A DNA stretch of 64,000 nt from an uncultured Thermotogae bacterium (GCA_913056255.1 CAJXLN010000005.1:16193-80192); one strand, 5' to 3'; shown: positions 26,370-36,071, numbered from the stretch's first letter. The notes: generated by a model not told the origin, from the letters alone. Translations and numbers: made by a program.

Positions 26370-26459
26370 GGATAAACGAGCGATTTGGTCTTGATAAGAC
26401 TTCGAAAAAAAATTCCCCCTCGCTTGCAAAGTGAAAAAAGATTTAGATTTCAAAGTTAT
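26370..26459 (-). repeat. Dispersed repeat, family A (minus-strand copy)
   Basis: On the minus strand these 90 bases match 50480-50569 at most positions: ATAACTTTGAAATCTAAATC, a CTTTGCAAGCGA block, a T-rich run, TTCGAAG.CTTATCAAGACC and AAATCGCTCGTTTATCC. Noncoding; found in the gap between yigZ and fabF. Confidence 0.8.
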
Positions 26460-26510
26460 GTTGATTGAATAATGTTACTGTATGTCCTTGAATTGTTGGA
26501 CAGTCTAAAT

Positions 26511-27119
26511 CTAAATACGTATAAGTTCTTCTTCTGAAAACTCGCCCACTCCAAGTTCCTCATGTGGAACGTCAATTTCTGCATTTGTGGGAATGAGTAA
26601 TTCTAATCTTATCTTTTCAGTGAATTGCGGAGATTTTATATAAAAATATCCAGCCTTCCTGAATTTGTACGTTAGTTTCTTTAAATCTTGATAACTCGCT
26701 TCAACTGCAATCCTTTTCCCAACAAAGAACTTCATCCTTTTCGTGCCACTGTTCAACGCAAGGTCTGTGACTTCAGAGTACGCATCTATGAGACCTCTAA
26801 TTCCTAATTTTACACCTCCGAAGTACCTTGTTACAACTACGACAACTCTATCTAATTTTGATGACTTGATACTGCCTAAAATTTGAAATCCCGCTGTGCC
26901 CGAAGGCTCTCCCGCATCGGATGAAGCTTCAAGAAACCCTATTTTATACGCCCAGCAATTGTGAGTTGCATCTCTGAATTTTTTAGATATCTTTGCCAAG
27001 AATTCTTTGGCTTCAATTTCTGAATGCACCATGTGAGCACTAGCTATGAATTCAGAGCGCTTGACCTTCAACTGTTTTTGCACATCTTCTGAGATGGAAG
27101 TGAAAGTTTCAAAGATCAT
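26511..27119 (-). CDS. YigZ/IMPACT (UPF0029) family protein
   Basis: 202 residues. The signature KFRDATHNCWAYKIG, DAGEPSGTAGFQIL and VVVVTRYFGGVKLGIRGLI is diagnostic of the IMPACT/YigZ N-terminal domain; a C-terminal DUF1949-like ferredoxin fold follows (~135-200). Role unclear in bacteria; eukaryotic relatives regulate translation stress. Last gene of the valS-glmU operon; ATG overlaps the previous stop by 4 bases. Confidence 0.92.
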   Translation of the reverse strand: MIFETFTSISEDVQKQLKVKRSEFIASAHMVHSEIEAKEFLAKISKKFRDATHNCWAYKIGFLEASSDAGEPSGTAGFQILGSIKSSKLDRVVVVVTRYFGGVKLGIRGLIDAYSEVTDLALNSGTKRMKFFVGKRIAVEASYQDLKKLTYKFRKAGYFYIKSPQFTEKIRLELLIPTNAEIDVPHEELGVGEFSEEELIRI

Positions 27120-27526
27120 CTGGTTTTTTTGAAATTGGACTCTAACTGATCTATTTCTCTTTTCAATATGCCCGCCAATTCGTAATTTTCATTTTTGATC
27201 GCCTTTTTCATTTTTCTCTTTAAACGGGATAATTTATATCTTACACGTTCTTCGTTACCAAGAACTTTACCAAAAGTCTTTTTAAGACTGTCATTCAGCA
27301 AATCGAAGGAATCGATCTCTGAAAAATCCACTCTCATCTGAAATTTTGGTTTTGAATTGAACAGTGTCCACTTATCGATATCCGGGAAAGATTTTCTTTT
27401 CCCCGGGTCTTGAATGACGTTTCTTAGACAATCTTTGCAATATGCCACGTGTTTTGTAAAACCTAATGAGTGCACATCAACTACCAAACTCGCTTTTCGT
27501 CCACATACGGAACATTTTTCATCCAT
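27116..27526 (-). CDS. McsA-like protein with zinc finger and UVR motif
   Basis: 136 residues. Two CxxC pairs (CSVCGRK at the N-terminus; CKDCLRN ~34-40) form a probable zinc site, and the C-terminal third carries a UVR motif (MKKAIKNENYELAGILKREIDQLE), as in McsA and UvrB/UvrC. In Firmicutes McsA partners the McsB arginine kinase; no McsB or ClpC is in the window, so its partner is unknown. Sits between pth and yigZ with no gap. Confidence 0.7.
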   Translation of the reverse strand: MDEKCSVCGRKASLVVDVHSLGFTKHVAYCKDCLRNVIQDPGKRKSFPDIDKWTLFNSKPKFQMRVDFSEIDSFDLLNDSLKKTFGKVLGNEERVRYKLSRLKRKMKKAIKNENYELAGILKREIDQLESNFKKTR

Positions 27527-28090
27527 TTAAATCACCTTCATAGAAGTTGAGTTGTACTTGTTCATCGCCACTTTTATTCCTTCTTTGGCTATGGTGATCG
27601 TTGCTTCAATGCATACATTCACAACCTTTTTCACGATATTCAATTCATCGTCTGTGAATTCACCTAACACAAAATCAACTGCATCCATCACTTTTGGCCC
27701 AATTCCAATTCGAATTCGCGGCACTTCATTTGTTCCAAGCGACTCTATAATGGATTTTACACCCTTATGTCCTCCAGAAGAACCCTTAGATCTTATCCTG
27801 ATCTTTCCCAAAGGAAGATCAAGATCATCGTGAACTATCAGAGGGATCGGACGTATCTTAAGAGTACGAAAAATCTGACCGCTCAGATTCATGAAAGTGA
27901 GTGGTCTGATCAGGCGAAAAACCAATCCTTCAGCTTGAACAACGTATGAAATGTAGTTTTCTTTTTTTACGATTTGAGTCGAGTGATATTTTTTCAGAAA
28001 TTCGTCGAGAAAAAGAAATCCAACGTTGTGTCTGGTAAAAGTGTACTGTGAACCGGGATTTCCCAAGCCTACGACGACGAATTCATCCAC
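27527..28090 (-). CDS. pth: Peptidyl-tRNA hydrolase
   Basis: 187 residues. Frees peptidyl-tRNAs that drop off ribosomes. VVGLGNPGSQYTFTRHNVGF gives the catalytic His, and LIVHDDLDLPLGKIRIRSKGSSGGHKG follows with the catalytic Asp and glycine-rich loop; RIGIGPK is also typical. GTG start overlapping the L25 stop region. The glmU-prs-ctc-pth order is conserved in many bacteria, including Bacillus. Confidence 0.96.
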   Translation of the reverse strand: MDEFVVVGLGNPGSQYTFTRHNVGFLFLDEFLKKYHSTQIVKKENYISYVVQAEGLVFRLIRPLTFMNLSGQIFRTLKIRPIPLIVHDDLDLPLGKIRIRSKGSSGGHKGVKSIIESLGTNEVPRIRIGIGPKVMDAVDFVLGEFTDDELNIVKKVVNVCIEATITIAKEGIKVAMNKYNSTSMKVI

Positions 28091-28092
28091 TG

Positions 28093-28734
28093 TTATTCCT
28101 CTTTGGGTTTTTCCTCTGATTTTTCTTTTATAGCCTCTGGTTCCACTTCTTCCTCTTCTACAGACGGTGTTACAACTTCTTCAGCTCTTGGAGCTTTTAT
28201 TGCCACTACAACTTCATCTGGATCTTCAAAGACCTTCATCGTTTCCGGAATATCGATATCACTGATTCTGATAGCTTCTCCGACTTGAAGGTTTGATGTG
28301 TCTACGACGATCTCTTCGATCAAATTTTTGGGAAGAACTTCTACTTCAAGTTCTCTTATAATCTCTTCAAATGTTCCACCTGCTTTAACACCGACTGGTT
28401 CTCCAACGAATTTAAGTGGGACTTTGAAATGCATGACCTTTCCGGGTTCAGGCTCATAAAAATCCACGTGAATGATCTTATCGGTCAGTTTGTGAAGTTG
28501 TACGCTTTTTATAAAAACATCTTTCTCAACTTCGTTACTTTTCCCCTTAATGACAAGATGAATTGGTGTGGTTTCTTTTGCTTTGTACAGCATAGAGACG
28601 ATTTCTCTTTCTGGAATCTGAACCTCCACGTTCTCATGACCAGGTCCATACACTATTCCTGGTACGAGTTTTCTTTTCAACAATCTTTTGGCTTTATCCT
28701 TTTCTCTAATTGTTGTTTCCAATTTCAAAGCCAT
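28093..28734 (-). CDS. rplY: 50S ribosomal protein L25 (Ctc/TL5 long form)
   Basis: 213 residues: N-terminal 5S-rRNA-binding L25 domain (~1-90; VPGIVYGPGHENVEV), then the C-terminal TL5 beta domain (~95-185; HFKVPLKFVGEPVGVKAGG) and a very acidic Glu/Lys tail. This long form is also called general stress protein Ctc. ATG start behind AGGAGG. Lies between prs and pth, its usual place. Confidence 0.95.
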   Translation of the reverse strand: MALKLETTIREKDKAKRLLKRKLVPGIVYGPGHENVEVQIPEREIVSMLYKAKETTPIHLVIKGKSNEVEKDVFIKSVQLHKLTDKIIHVDFYEPEPGKVMHFKVPLKFVGEPVGVKAGGTFEEIIRELEVEVLPKNLIEEIVVDTSNLQVGEAIRISDIDIPETMKVFEDPDEVVVAIKAPRAEEVVTPSVEEEEVEPEAIKEKSEEKPKEE

Positions 28735-28749
28735 TGAAATTCCTCCTTT

Positions 28750-29691
28750 TTATCTAAACAATATACTCACGGAAAGATTTCTCCTGATTCTCATTATCGC
28801 TTCTCCCAAAAGAGGAGCTATAGACACCACTTTTATCTTATCGGGCAAACTTTCATGTGCAATGGTATCCGTTACATAGACTCGATCAATAGGTGATTCA
28901 TCTATTATATTCAGTGCTTTACCTGAGAAAACGGCGTGCGTTGCACACGCTATTATCTTCTTTGCACCGTGCGTTTTTAAGATATCCGCTCCAGCTACTA
29001 AAGTGCGAGCAGTATCGATTATATCATCAAACATGACGGCCGTCTTACCTTTAACTTCTCCTATAACGTTTAGAACTTCAGCCACGTTGTCTTTGGGACG
29101 TCGCTTATCGAGAATGGCCAGTGGCATTCCGAGTTTTTCGGCGATTTTTCTCGCTCGCTTCACCGCCCCCACATCTGGGGAAACTACAACGGTTTTTTCT
29201 TCATCAAGATGTTCGTATTTTTTGAGTGCTTCGACAAACACCGGAAATGATTGCAAGTTATCCACAGGAATGTCAAAAAAACCCTGTATTTGTTCTGCGT
29301 GGAGATCAACAGTGAGAATTCTCGTTGTTCCCGCTACTGTGAGAAGATTGGCAACTAATTTCGCCGTAATTGGGTCTCGCCCCTTTGCTTTTCTGTCTTG
29401 ACGCGCGTAACCGTAGTAAGGCATGACAACGGTAATGATGTTGGCTGATGCCCGCTTGAGTGCATCTACAATGATCAGAAGTTCCATAAGGTTTTCGTTA
29501 ACGGGAGTGGATGTGGATTGAATGATGAAGACATCGTGACCACGTACCGTTTCCGCTATTCTGAGGCTTATTTCGCCATCGGAAAATCTCGAAATCTCTA
29601 CAGATGCCGGTAATACATTCACATAGGCACATATTCTTTCAAGAAGTTGACGATTTGAAGAACCTCCAAGGATCTTCAATTCATTTCTCAT
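28750..29691 (-). CDS. prs: Ribose-phosphate pyrophosphokinase
   Basis: 313 residues from the second of two adjacent ATGs (29691), six bases behind GGAGG; 29694 is the alternative. Makes PRPP from ribose-5-phosphate and ATP. MPYYGYARQDRKAKGRDPITAKLVANLL, the DLHAEQIQGFFDIPVD loop and the PRPP-binding VMFDDIIDTARTL are canonical. Its start overlaps the end of glmU. PRPP links this operon to the purine and pyrimidine salvage enzymes elsewhere in the window. Confidence 0.97.
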   Translation of the reverse strand: MRNELKILGGSSNRQLLERICAYVNVLPASVEISRFSDGEISLRIAETVRGHDVFIIQSTSTPVNENLMELLIIVDALKRASANIITVVMPYYGYARQDRKAKGRDPITAKLVANLLTVAGTTRILTVDLHAEQIQGFFDIPVDNLQSFPVFVEALKKYEHLDEEKTVVVSPDVGAVKRARKIAEKLGMPLAILDKRRPKDNVAEVLNVIGEVKGKTAVMFDDIIDTARTLVAGADILKTHGAKKIIACATHAVFSGKALNIIDESPIDRVYVTDTIAHESLPDKIKVVSIAPLLGEAIMRIRRNLSVSILFR

Positions 29692-31033
29692 CATTTGCCT
29701 CCATTTTCTTAAGTACCCAGCCTTCTTTGTTTATTTGCCTTGCCCTTCCAAGTGTGAGCGCGTAAGATGGGACATCATTTGTGATAACAGATCCTGCACC
29801 GATCATGGCATTATCACCGATTTCGACGGGGGCAACTAAGGCGCTATTCGATCCTATAAAAACACGCCTTCCAATAGTCGTTCTGCTCTTTTTCTTACCA
29901 TCGTAATTACACGTTATCGTACCTGCACCCACGTTTGTTTCGGCTCCAACGGTGGCGTCTCCGAGGTAAGTAAGATGCTGGGCTTTTACACTTTCAAAAA
30001 GATGGGAATTTTTAACCTCCACGTAATTTCCAACTTTGACACCATCATCCAAAATCGCACCGGGTCGCAGACGTGAAAAGGGACCGACTGAACATCTCTT
30101 TCCAACCTTCGCACCGTTACATTCTGACCTGTATACAAGACTTTTCTCACCAACGGTCGTATCGATAAGCGTTGTCTCTGGTCCTACAATTGACTCAGAT
30201 GCGATAAAACTACTTCCATAAACAAATGTGAATGGCTTCAAAACAGCACCGGGTTCAACGCGCACGTCTGGGCCGATAAATGTGCTCGTTGGATCCTCTA
30301 CGGTAACTCCAGAATCCATTAAAGAAATGAGTATTCTCTCACGAGCGATCTTGAAAAGTAAAGACAATTCTTCTTGTGTGTTCATTCCCAATATTTCCAA
30401 TTCACTTTCTATCTTAACAGCATCAACACTTTTACCCGCTTTTAACAATATATCCACAGCGTCGGTCAGGTAGTACTCACCTTTTTGATTGTTAGGAGTG
30501 ATGTGTTTCAACGCATATCTCAAGGCGTCAGCATTAAAGGCATATATCCCACTGTTTACCTCGTGTATTTTCAATTCCTCAACGCTTGCCTCAACATCTT
30601 CGACTATTTTGAGAATTTCTCCATCTTTTCTTACTATTCTGCCGTATCCATCTGGTTTCTTTACATCAGCCGTTAGTACGGTCATGTCTGCTTCGGATTC
30701 CATGAGCTTTTTTACAGTAGACGGCTTGACAAGTGGCGCATCCCCATAAAGCACCACAACACGCCCGTCTAAAAATTCCAGGGCGCATTTCACAGCATCG
30801 GCAGTTCCTAATTGTTTAGGCTGAAAGTAAACCTTCACATCATCGCCAACCACATTCCTAACAGCTTCACCATTATGTCCAACAACTACGGCAACATCAT
30901 CAATACCTGCTTTTTTTGCAACATCTATAACCCACTTGATAACGGGTTTCCCAAGTATCTCATGAATAACCTTTGGCCTTGGTGAGTGCATTCTCTTTCC
31001 AAGACCGCCAGCAAGAATCAAAGCCCTTTTCAC
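29681..31033 (-). CDS. glmU: Bifunctional UDP-GlcNAc pyrophosphorylase / GlcN-1-P acetyltransferase
   Basis: 450 residues: N-terminal uridylyltransferase (LILAGGLGKRMHSPRPKVIHEI, ~1-225) and C-terminal left-handed beta-helix acetyltransferase (~250-440; VGAGTITCNYDGKKKSRTTIG, IGAGSVITNDVP). Makes UDP-GlcNAc for peptidoglycan and other glycans, including the WecA-type enzyme at 40.7 kb. GTG start behind GAGGGTGATG. Overlaps prs. Confidence 0.97.
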   Translation of the reverse strand: MKRALILAGGLGKRMHSPRPKVIHEILGKPVIKWVIDVAKKAGIDDVAVVVGHNGEAVRNVVGDDVKVYFQPKQLGTADAVKCALEFLDGRVVVLYGDAPLVKPSTVKKLMESEADMTVLTADVKKPDGYGRIVRKDGEILKIVEDVEASVEELKIHEVNSGIYAFNADALRYALKHITPNNQKGEYYLTDAVDILLKAGKSVDAVKIESELEILGMNTQEELSLLFKIARERILISLMDSGVTVEDPTSTFIGPDVRVEPGAVLKPFTFVYGSSFIASESIVGPETTLIDTTVGEKSLVYRSECNGAKVGKRCSVGPFSRLRPGAILDDGVKVGNYVEVKNSHLFESVKAQHLTYLGDATVGAETNVGAGTITCNYDGKKKSRTTIGRRVFIGSNSALVAPVEIGDNAMIGAGSVITNDVPSYALTLGRARQINKEGWVLKKMEANDEK

Positions 31034-31078
31034 ATTTCATCACCCTCGAAATTATACACGAATTTTCTCAAAAAATGG

Positions 31079-31645
31079 TTAATTCTTTTTTATGGAGGAG
31101 AGCGCTGACTTGACGATTTCTTCCAGTCCTTCGGCACCACTTTCCACAGCATTTTTAACTGCTTCGAAAGCCTCATTGCGAGAAAAACCTAAAGCCATCA
31201 TCGTTTCCACCGATTCCCCAATGTGATCGTCCGTATTAGCGGTAAAATGAAACTTTCCAGAAAGTTCTAAGATAATGCGCTCCGCCGTTTTAGTTCCTAT
31301 ACCAGGAAGTGATTTAAGAAAAAGAGTATCTTTTGATTCCACAGCTCTTACAAATGCATCAAGATCGGTCACATCCAAGATCTTCAGCGCATTCTTCGGA
31401 CCAATTCCGTTTATTTTTATCAACGCATCGTAAAGTGTGCGTTCATCTTCATTCACAAAGCCGATAAGTTCAACTGGAGCATTTTCTCGAACCGCTTCAC
31501 GAATGTAAAGAAATACCTCTTCACCTGTGTGAAAAGTCACAGAGTACTTGGTGCAGAGAAATACTTCGTAAAACACATTGTTAACTTCTAAAATAACTGC
31601 ATTATCCGTTTTGGAATGTACAACACCTCTGAAGCCCCAGATCAC
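31079..31645 (-). CDS. ruvA: Holliday junction DNA helicase subunit RuvA
   Basis: 188 residues. OB fold at the N-terminus (IWGFRGVVHSKTDNAVILEV), two helix-hairpin-helix motifs (LIKINGIGPKNAL; LKSLPGIGTKTAERIILEL) and a C-terminal domain III that contacts RuvB. Start GTG behind AAGGAGT, 6 bases past folC. ruvB is not in the window. Confidence 0.95.
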   Translation of the reverse strand: MIWGFRGVVHSKTDNAVILEVNNVFYEVFLCTKYSVTFHTGEEVFLYIREAVRENAPVELIGFVNEDERTLYDALIKINGIGPKNALKILDVTDLDAFVRAVESKDTLFLKSLPGIGTKTAERIILELSGKFHFTANTDDHIGESVETMMALGFSRNEAFEAVKNAVESGAEGLEEIVKSALSSIKKN

Positions 31646-31651
31646 TTTTCA

Positions 31652-32971
31652 TTACTCCTTATCGGAATCGACGTTGCCTGTAAGAAAGGTACGAGCCACA
31701 CCAACCGTGTAAAATGAACCACTTACCATCATGACGGAGTTCTCTCTTTTACACATATCAAGGCACGAATTCACAGCATCTTCTATATTTTTCATGAAAC
31801 CGATGTTGTTGTACTTTTGAACTGCCCAAGAATATATCTCAAAGGGATCGGTCGCACGCGGATTGTTAGGTGTCGTTATGTAAAGCCTTTCAACAACGGG
31901 GACTATCGAATCTATCATCCCTTTGTAATCCTTATCGTTTAAAATGCCAACTATAGCGTTGATCTTTCTTTTTGGAAAGTACGTACTCAAATTCTTGCTT
32001 AATGCCTTCATGGCAGGAGTGTTATGAGCAACATCCAATATTATCGTGACATCTGACGGAAGCCACTCAAATCTACCTTCCCAAGCTATTGTGAAAATCG
32101 TTTCGTACAATTTTTTTCCGTCGGATTTGAATATTCCAAGCTTTTCAAGAATTTCAAGCGTTGCAAGTGAAATTGATAAATTCTTTATGGCATGTAAACC
32201 GTTCATTCGCGTTTCAAGAGAAAGGCTCCATCGATCTCCAACAAAATCGAAAGCGTTTTTTCCCAATTCGGTTCTTTTCACTTTGTATTTGAAATCCTTA
32301 CCCAAAATTTTTAAATCGCAGTTCAATTCTTTTGCCTTTGAGATAATCATCTTCAATGGATCTGCTTCAATCTCTCCAACGACGACTGGCACATTCGGCT
32401 TGATTATCCCTGCTTTTTCAAATGCTATCTGAGAAAGAGATGAGCCAAGAGTCTCCATATGATCGTAATCTATCGATGTTATAACAGAGCAAAGGGGCTT
32501 TTCCACAACGTTAGTGGCATCAAAACGCCCTCCAAGTCCCACTTCTGAAACTACCACGTCAACGTTCTTAGATTTAAAATACAAAAAAGCCATGGCAGTA
32601 ACAATTTCAAAAAACGTTGGAGCCATATCCGGTGATTTCGTCATAGCCTCAGCTTCCTTCGAAACCATTTCAAACATTTTAACGGCGTCTTCTTTAGATA
32701 TGTAAATATCGTTCAACCGAATACGTTCTCTGAATGTCTCGAGATGAGGGGAAAAATAAGTGCCAACTTTGAGACCATGTACACTGAGAATTTTCCCGAT
32801 AGTCCTTGTGACGGTACCTTTTCCGTTAGTTCCAGCAACATGAATGTACTCGAAAGAATCTTGCGGATTCCCCAATCTTCTAAGTAGCTCTTTTATTCTG
32901 ACAAGTCCGAGTCTTATCTTGATTTCAGGATGCACTGAGTAAAGTGTTTTCAACATTTCGTCGTATCTCAT
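31652..32971 (-). CDS. folC: Folylpolyglutamate synthase / dihydrofolate synthase
   Basis: 439 residues of the Mur ligase fold. P-loop HVAGTNGKGTVTR (~43-55), VVSEVGLGGRFDATNVV, SIDYDHMETLG and a C-terminal LDVAHNTPAMKAL. Adds glutamates to folates and may add the first glutamate to dihydropteroate. Follows valS by 6 bases, an arrangement common in Firmicutes and Thermotogota. Confidence 0.94.
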   Translation of the reverse strand: MRYDEMLKTLYSVHPEIKIRLGLVRIKELLRRLGNPQDSFEYIHVAGTNGKGTVTRTIGKILSVHGLKVGTYFSPHLETFRERIRLNDIYISKEDAVKMFEMVSKEAEAMTKSPDMAPTFFEIVTAMAFLYFKSKNVDVVVSEVGLGGRFDATNVVEKPLCSVITSIDYDHMETLGSSLSQIAFEKAGIIKPNVPVVVGEIEADPLKMIISKAKELNCDLKILGKDFKYKVKRTELGKNAFDFVGDRWSLSLETRMNGLHAIKNLSISLATLEILEKLGIFKSDGKKLYETIFTIAWEGRFEWLPSDVTIILDVAHNTPAMKALSKNLSTYFPKRKINAIVGILNDKDYKGMIDSIVPVVERLYITTPNNPRATDPFEIYSWAVQKYNNIGFMKNIEDAVNSCLDMCKRENSVMMVSGSFYTVGVARTFLTGNVDSDKE

Positions 32972-32977
32972 ATCAAA

Positions 32978-35566
32978 TCAATCCTCGAGTGCTCTTATCA
33001 TTTTGGAAAGTCTTTCAAATGTCTTTTTCAATTCTTCTCTCTCACTTCTTACCTTGTTCACTATTTTTTCAGGAGCTTTCTTCAAAAATTCCTCGTTTGA
33101 AAGCTTTGAATCTGCTCTTTTTATATCTTTTTCAATTTTCGACGCTTTTGAATGGAGTCGCTTCAGTTCCAATCCAGAATCAAAATTCTCATTTGCCACG
33201 ACGAGGACTTCGGTGTCTGAATTAACTGCTGCCGACATGGAGTGCTTTGGCTTTGCAGTTAAGAATTCGACTTCTGATACGTTTGCAAGTTTTGCCAGGT
33301 ATTTATCCACAATTGCATCTTTTAACAACTCATTTTTTCCAACGAAGACCACATTTATCTTTGTAGATGGTGTGATCTCAAGATCGGCCCTGACTCTCCT
33401 TACTCCCTTTATCGTTTCTATTATGAAATCGAATCCTTCATCTTCGTAATCGAACGCTTCATTTTTCTTTGGCCACTCAGAACTTGCAACAAATCCATCG
33501 AAGAAGTTAGACCAAACTTCTTCTGTTATGAAAGGCATGAAAGGATGGAGCAATTTCATGCTGTTTTTCAAAACAGTTAGAAGGACCTGTTTGGTATTTT
33601 CACGAAGTTCCTCAACACTCAATTGAACTTTTGATATCTCGATGTACCAGTCGCAGAAAGTACCCCAAAAGAAATCGTAGGCACGGTGTGAAGCCTGATT
33701 GAAATCGTAAGATTCTATCGCCTTCGTGACTTTGTCTATCGTTTCGTTCATTCTTGAAAGTATCCATCTATCGGCTACGGTCAAACCCCTTGGTTTTGAG
33801 AGTACAGTACCTTCAGTATTCATTTCTACAAAACGACTCGCATTCCATATCTTGTTCGAAAAATGCATGGAAGATTCAAAAGCTCTCTCATCCAAATTTA
33901 TGTCACGTCCCTGAGCTGCTAACATGGATAAAGTTATGCGCATCGCGTCTGCACCATATTTTTCAACAACATCAAGAGGATTTATTCCGTTCCCAAGTGA
34001 TTTTGACATCTTCCGCCCATACTTATCACAAACCAATTGGTGAATGTAAACATCGTGGAAAGGAATCTCATCCATGAATTCCAGCCCCATAACGATCATT
34101 CGTGCAACCCAAAAGAATATTATGTCAAAACCGGTTACAAGCAGATCGGTTGGATAGTACTTTTTCAGATCTTCGGTTTCTTCCGGCCACCCCCATGTGG
34201 AAAAAGGCCAAAGCGCAGAAGAGAACCACGTGTCAAGTACGTCCGGATCCTGAATGATATTTTCAGATCCACATGCCTCACACTTTTCAGGATCTTCTTC
34301 TGAAACTGTTAAGTGCCCACAATCTTTACAATACCACACGGGTATTCTGTGTCCCCACCAAAGCTGACGAGATATACACCAATCTCGAACATTTTCCATC
34401 CAATTCAAATAAACTTTTTTCCAGCGATCAGGATGGAATTTCACCTCTCCATCTTTTACAACTTCTATTGCACGTTTTGCCAACGGTTTCATCTTGACAA
34501 ACCACTGATCTGAAAGCTTCGGTTCAACCGTAGTGTGGCATCTGTAACAATGTCCAACGGAGTGTGTGTAATCTTCAACTTTAAGAAGATAACCTTCCCT
34601 TTCGAGATCTGACACTACAGCTTCACGAGCTTTCTCCCTATCCATACCCTTATAAGGAGAATCGAATTTCACACGCGCCTCATCATCAAAGATATCCACT
34701 GTCTCAAGTGAATGTCTTCTTCCAATTTCAAAATCATTTGGATCGTGTGCGGGTGTGATTTTCAAAGCGCCAGTTCCAAATGTTACATCTACGTACTCAT
34801 CTGCTATGATCGGAAGACGTCTTCCTACAAGTGGTAAGATGGCGTGCTTTCCGACGACGTTTTTATATCTTTCATCGTTGGGATTAACAGCTATCGCCGT
34901 GTCGCCCAGCATCGTTTCGGGACGCGTTGTAGCGATCACGATCTCTCCGCCTTCTTCTATGTGATATTTAATGTAATAAAGTTTTCCCTTATCGTCTTCA
35001 TACTCCACTTCTTCGTTTGAAAGTACGGTACCACATTTTGGACACCAATTCACCATGTACTTTCCCCGATAAACAAGGCCTTTCTTGTACAAAGAAACGA
35101 AGACCTTTCTAACGGCTACGTTCAAGCCCTTATCAAGCGTGAAGCGTTCTCGCGTCCAATCGCACGATGCCCCCATAGCTTCTATTTGTTTACGGATCTT
35201 TTTGCGATATTCGTTGGCCCATTTCCAGACGAGATTGGTGAATCCTTCCCTTCCAACATCTTCTTTACTTCTTCCCTCTTTCGCCAATTTTTTCACCACA
35301 ACATTTTGGGTAGCGATCCCCGCATGATCTTGTCCGGGAAGCCACACTGTTTCTTTACCTTTCATTCTGTTGAAACGGATCACGATATCTTGAATAATCA
35401 CGTTCAAAGCATGGCCCATGTGCAAATCTCCTGTGATGTTAGCAGGAGGTATAACCATGGAAAACTTCCCATTTCCACTTTCTGTTTTTGGCGAAAAGAT
35501 GCCTGAGGATTTCCACACTTTATACCACTTTTGCTCAACATTTTTCGGAGAATAAGATTTGTCCAA
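32978..35566 (-). CDS. valS: Valyl-tRNA synthetase
   Basis: About 862 residues from TTG 35566, which has AGGGGG 11 bases upstream and gives the usual N-terminus (DKSYSPKNVEQKWYKVW); a GTG at 35590 extends it by 8 residues but would leave a leader of only ~12 bases. HIGH motif HMGH, KMSKS motif KMSKSLGNG, editing-domain TTRPETMLGDTAIAV, and a C-terminal coiled-coil arm (~800-862). Two zinc-finger-like clusters (CPKCGTVLSNEE; CKDC...CEAC) occur, as in several thermophilic ValRS. First gene of the operon down to yigZ. Confidence 0.97.
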   Translation of the reverse strand: MDKSYSPKNVEQKWYKVWKSSGIFSPKTESGNGKFSMVIPPANITGDLHMGHALNVIIQDIVIRFNRMKGKETVWLPGQDHAGIATQNVVVKKLAKEGRSKEDVGREGFTNLVWKWANEYRKKIRKQIEAMGASCDWTRERFTLDKGLNVAVRKVFVSLYKKGLVYRGKYMVNWCPKCGTVLSNEEVEYEDDKGKLYYIKYHIEEGGEIVIATTRPETMLGDTAIAVNPNDERYKNVVGKHAILPLVGRRLPIIADEYVDVTFGTGALKITPAHDPNDFEIGRRHSLETVDIFDDEARVKFDSPYKGMDREKAREAVVSDLEREGYLLKVEDYTHSVGHCYRCHTTVEPKLSDQWFVKMKPLAKRAIEVVKDGEVKFHPDRWKKVYLNWMENVRDWCISRQLWWGHRIPVWYCKDCGHLTVSEEDPEKCEACGSENIIQDPDVLDTWFSSALWPFSTWGWPEETEDLKKYYPTDLLVTGFDIIFFWVARMIVMGLEFMDEIPFHDVYIHQLVCDKYGRKMSKSLGNGINPLDVVEKYGADAMRITLSMLAAQGRDINLDERAFESSMHFSNKIWNASRFVEMNTEGTVLSKPRGLTVADRWILSRMNETIDKVTKAIESYDFNQASHRAYDFFWGTFCDWYIEISKVQLSVEELRENTKQVLLTVLKNSMKLLHPFMPFITEEVWSNFFDGFVASSEWPKKNEAFDYEDEGFDFIIETIKGVRRVRADLEITPSTKINVVFVGKNELLKDAIVDKYLAKLANVSEVEFLTAKPKHSMSAAVNSDTEVLVVANENFDSGLELKRLHSKASKIEKDIKRADSKLSNEEFLKKAPEKIVNKVRSEREELKKTFERLSKMIRALED

Positions 35567-35608
35567 AATGTACTTTTCCCCCTTTTCCACATAAAATATT
35601 CACGCTGA

Positions 35609-35617
35609 ATTATATCA
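35609..35617 (-). promoter_or_regulatory. Extended -10 promoter for valS operon
   Basis: On the minus strand TGATATAAT, a perfect TATAAT preceded by TG one base away, about 43 bases ahead of the TTG start. No convincing -35. The same TGnTATAAT element recurs before other genes in this window (40644, 51550, 62223, 49151 minus). Confidence 0.6.
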
Positions 35618-35680
35618 CAAGACAGCATCACTTACCGTATCTCTAAAATTTTCTAATTTTCCGCAAAGCATAATGGATTC

Positions 35681-35710
35681 TTAAATGTCTCGGATTTTTT
35701 GTACTATAAT
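35681..35710 (+). promoter_or_regulatory. Promoter for small membrane protein gene
   Basis: TATAAT at 35705-35710 with a weak TTAAAT (35681-35686) 18 bases upstream. AGGAG of the following gene starts 11 bases later. Confidence 0.5.
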
Positions 35711-35732
35711 AAGGTAAGAAAGGAGCGCTAAA

Positions 35733-36071
35733 TTGAAAATTTTCTACATTGTCGTAATATCAATTGGCATATTCTTGGGTTTTCTTTCGTTATTCTACCA
35801 GCCACATTCCATTTTCATTCCATTTAACTGGTGGGGGTTAGCGATCTTCATCACAGCCATTTTCTTTTTGATCGCATCTTTGAAGTATCAGAAGATCTTC
35901 TCTTATTTTCTGTTTGTGCTTGGAATTTTGGCCATGCTGAACACGTATTTTTACTTCAAGCAGTGTTCGTACATAAAAGGTTTTGAGGTCTTTGGAGGAT
36001 TTTTCATCTCGCTTGCACCGCTTTTTGTGAAAAGAAGTGAGAAAAAGAATGCGAAAAGAAAAGTATTTTAA
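35733..36071 (+). CDS. Small membrane protein of unknown function
   Basis: 112 residues, about four hydrophobic segments (residues ~2-20, ~32-48, ~54-70, ~80-95) ending in a basic tail KRSEKKNAKRK. TTG start behind AGGAG and a TATAAT promoter. I recognise no family. It is followed 84 bases later by the flavoprotein gene but may be transcribed separately. The promoter, SD and membrane pattern make it a real gene. Confidence 0.65.
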   Translation: MKIFYIVVISIGIFLGFLSLFYQPHSIFIPFNWWGLAIFITAIFFLIASLKYQKIFSYFLFVLGILAMLNTYFYFKQCSYIKGFEVFGGFFISLAPLFVKRSEKKNAKRKVF

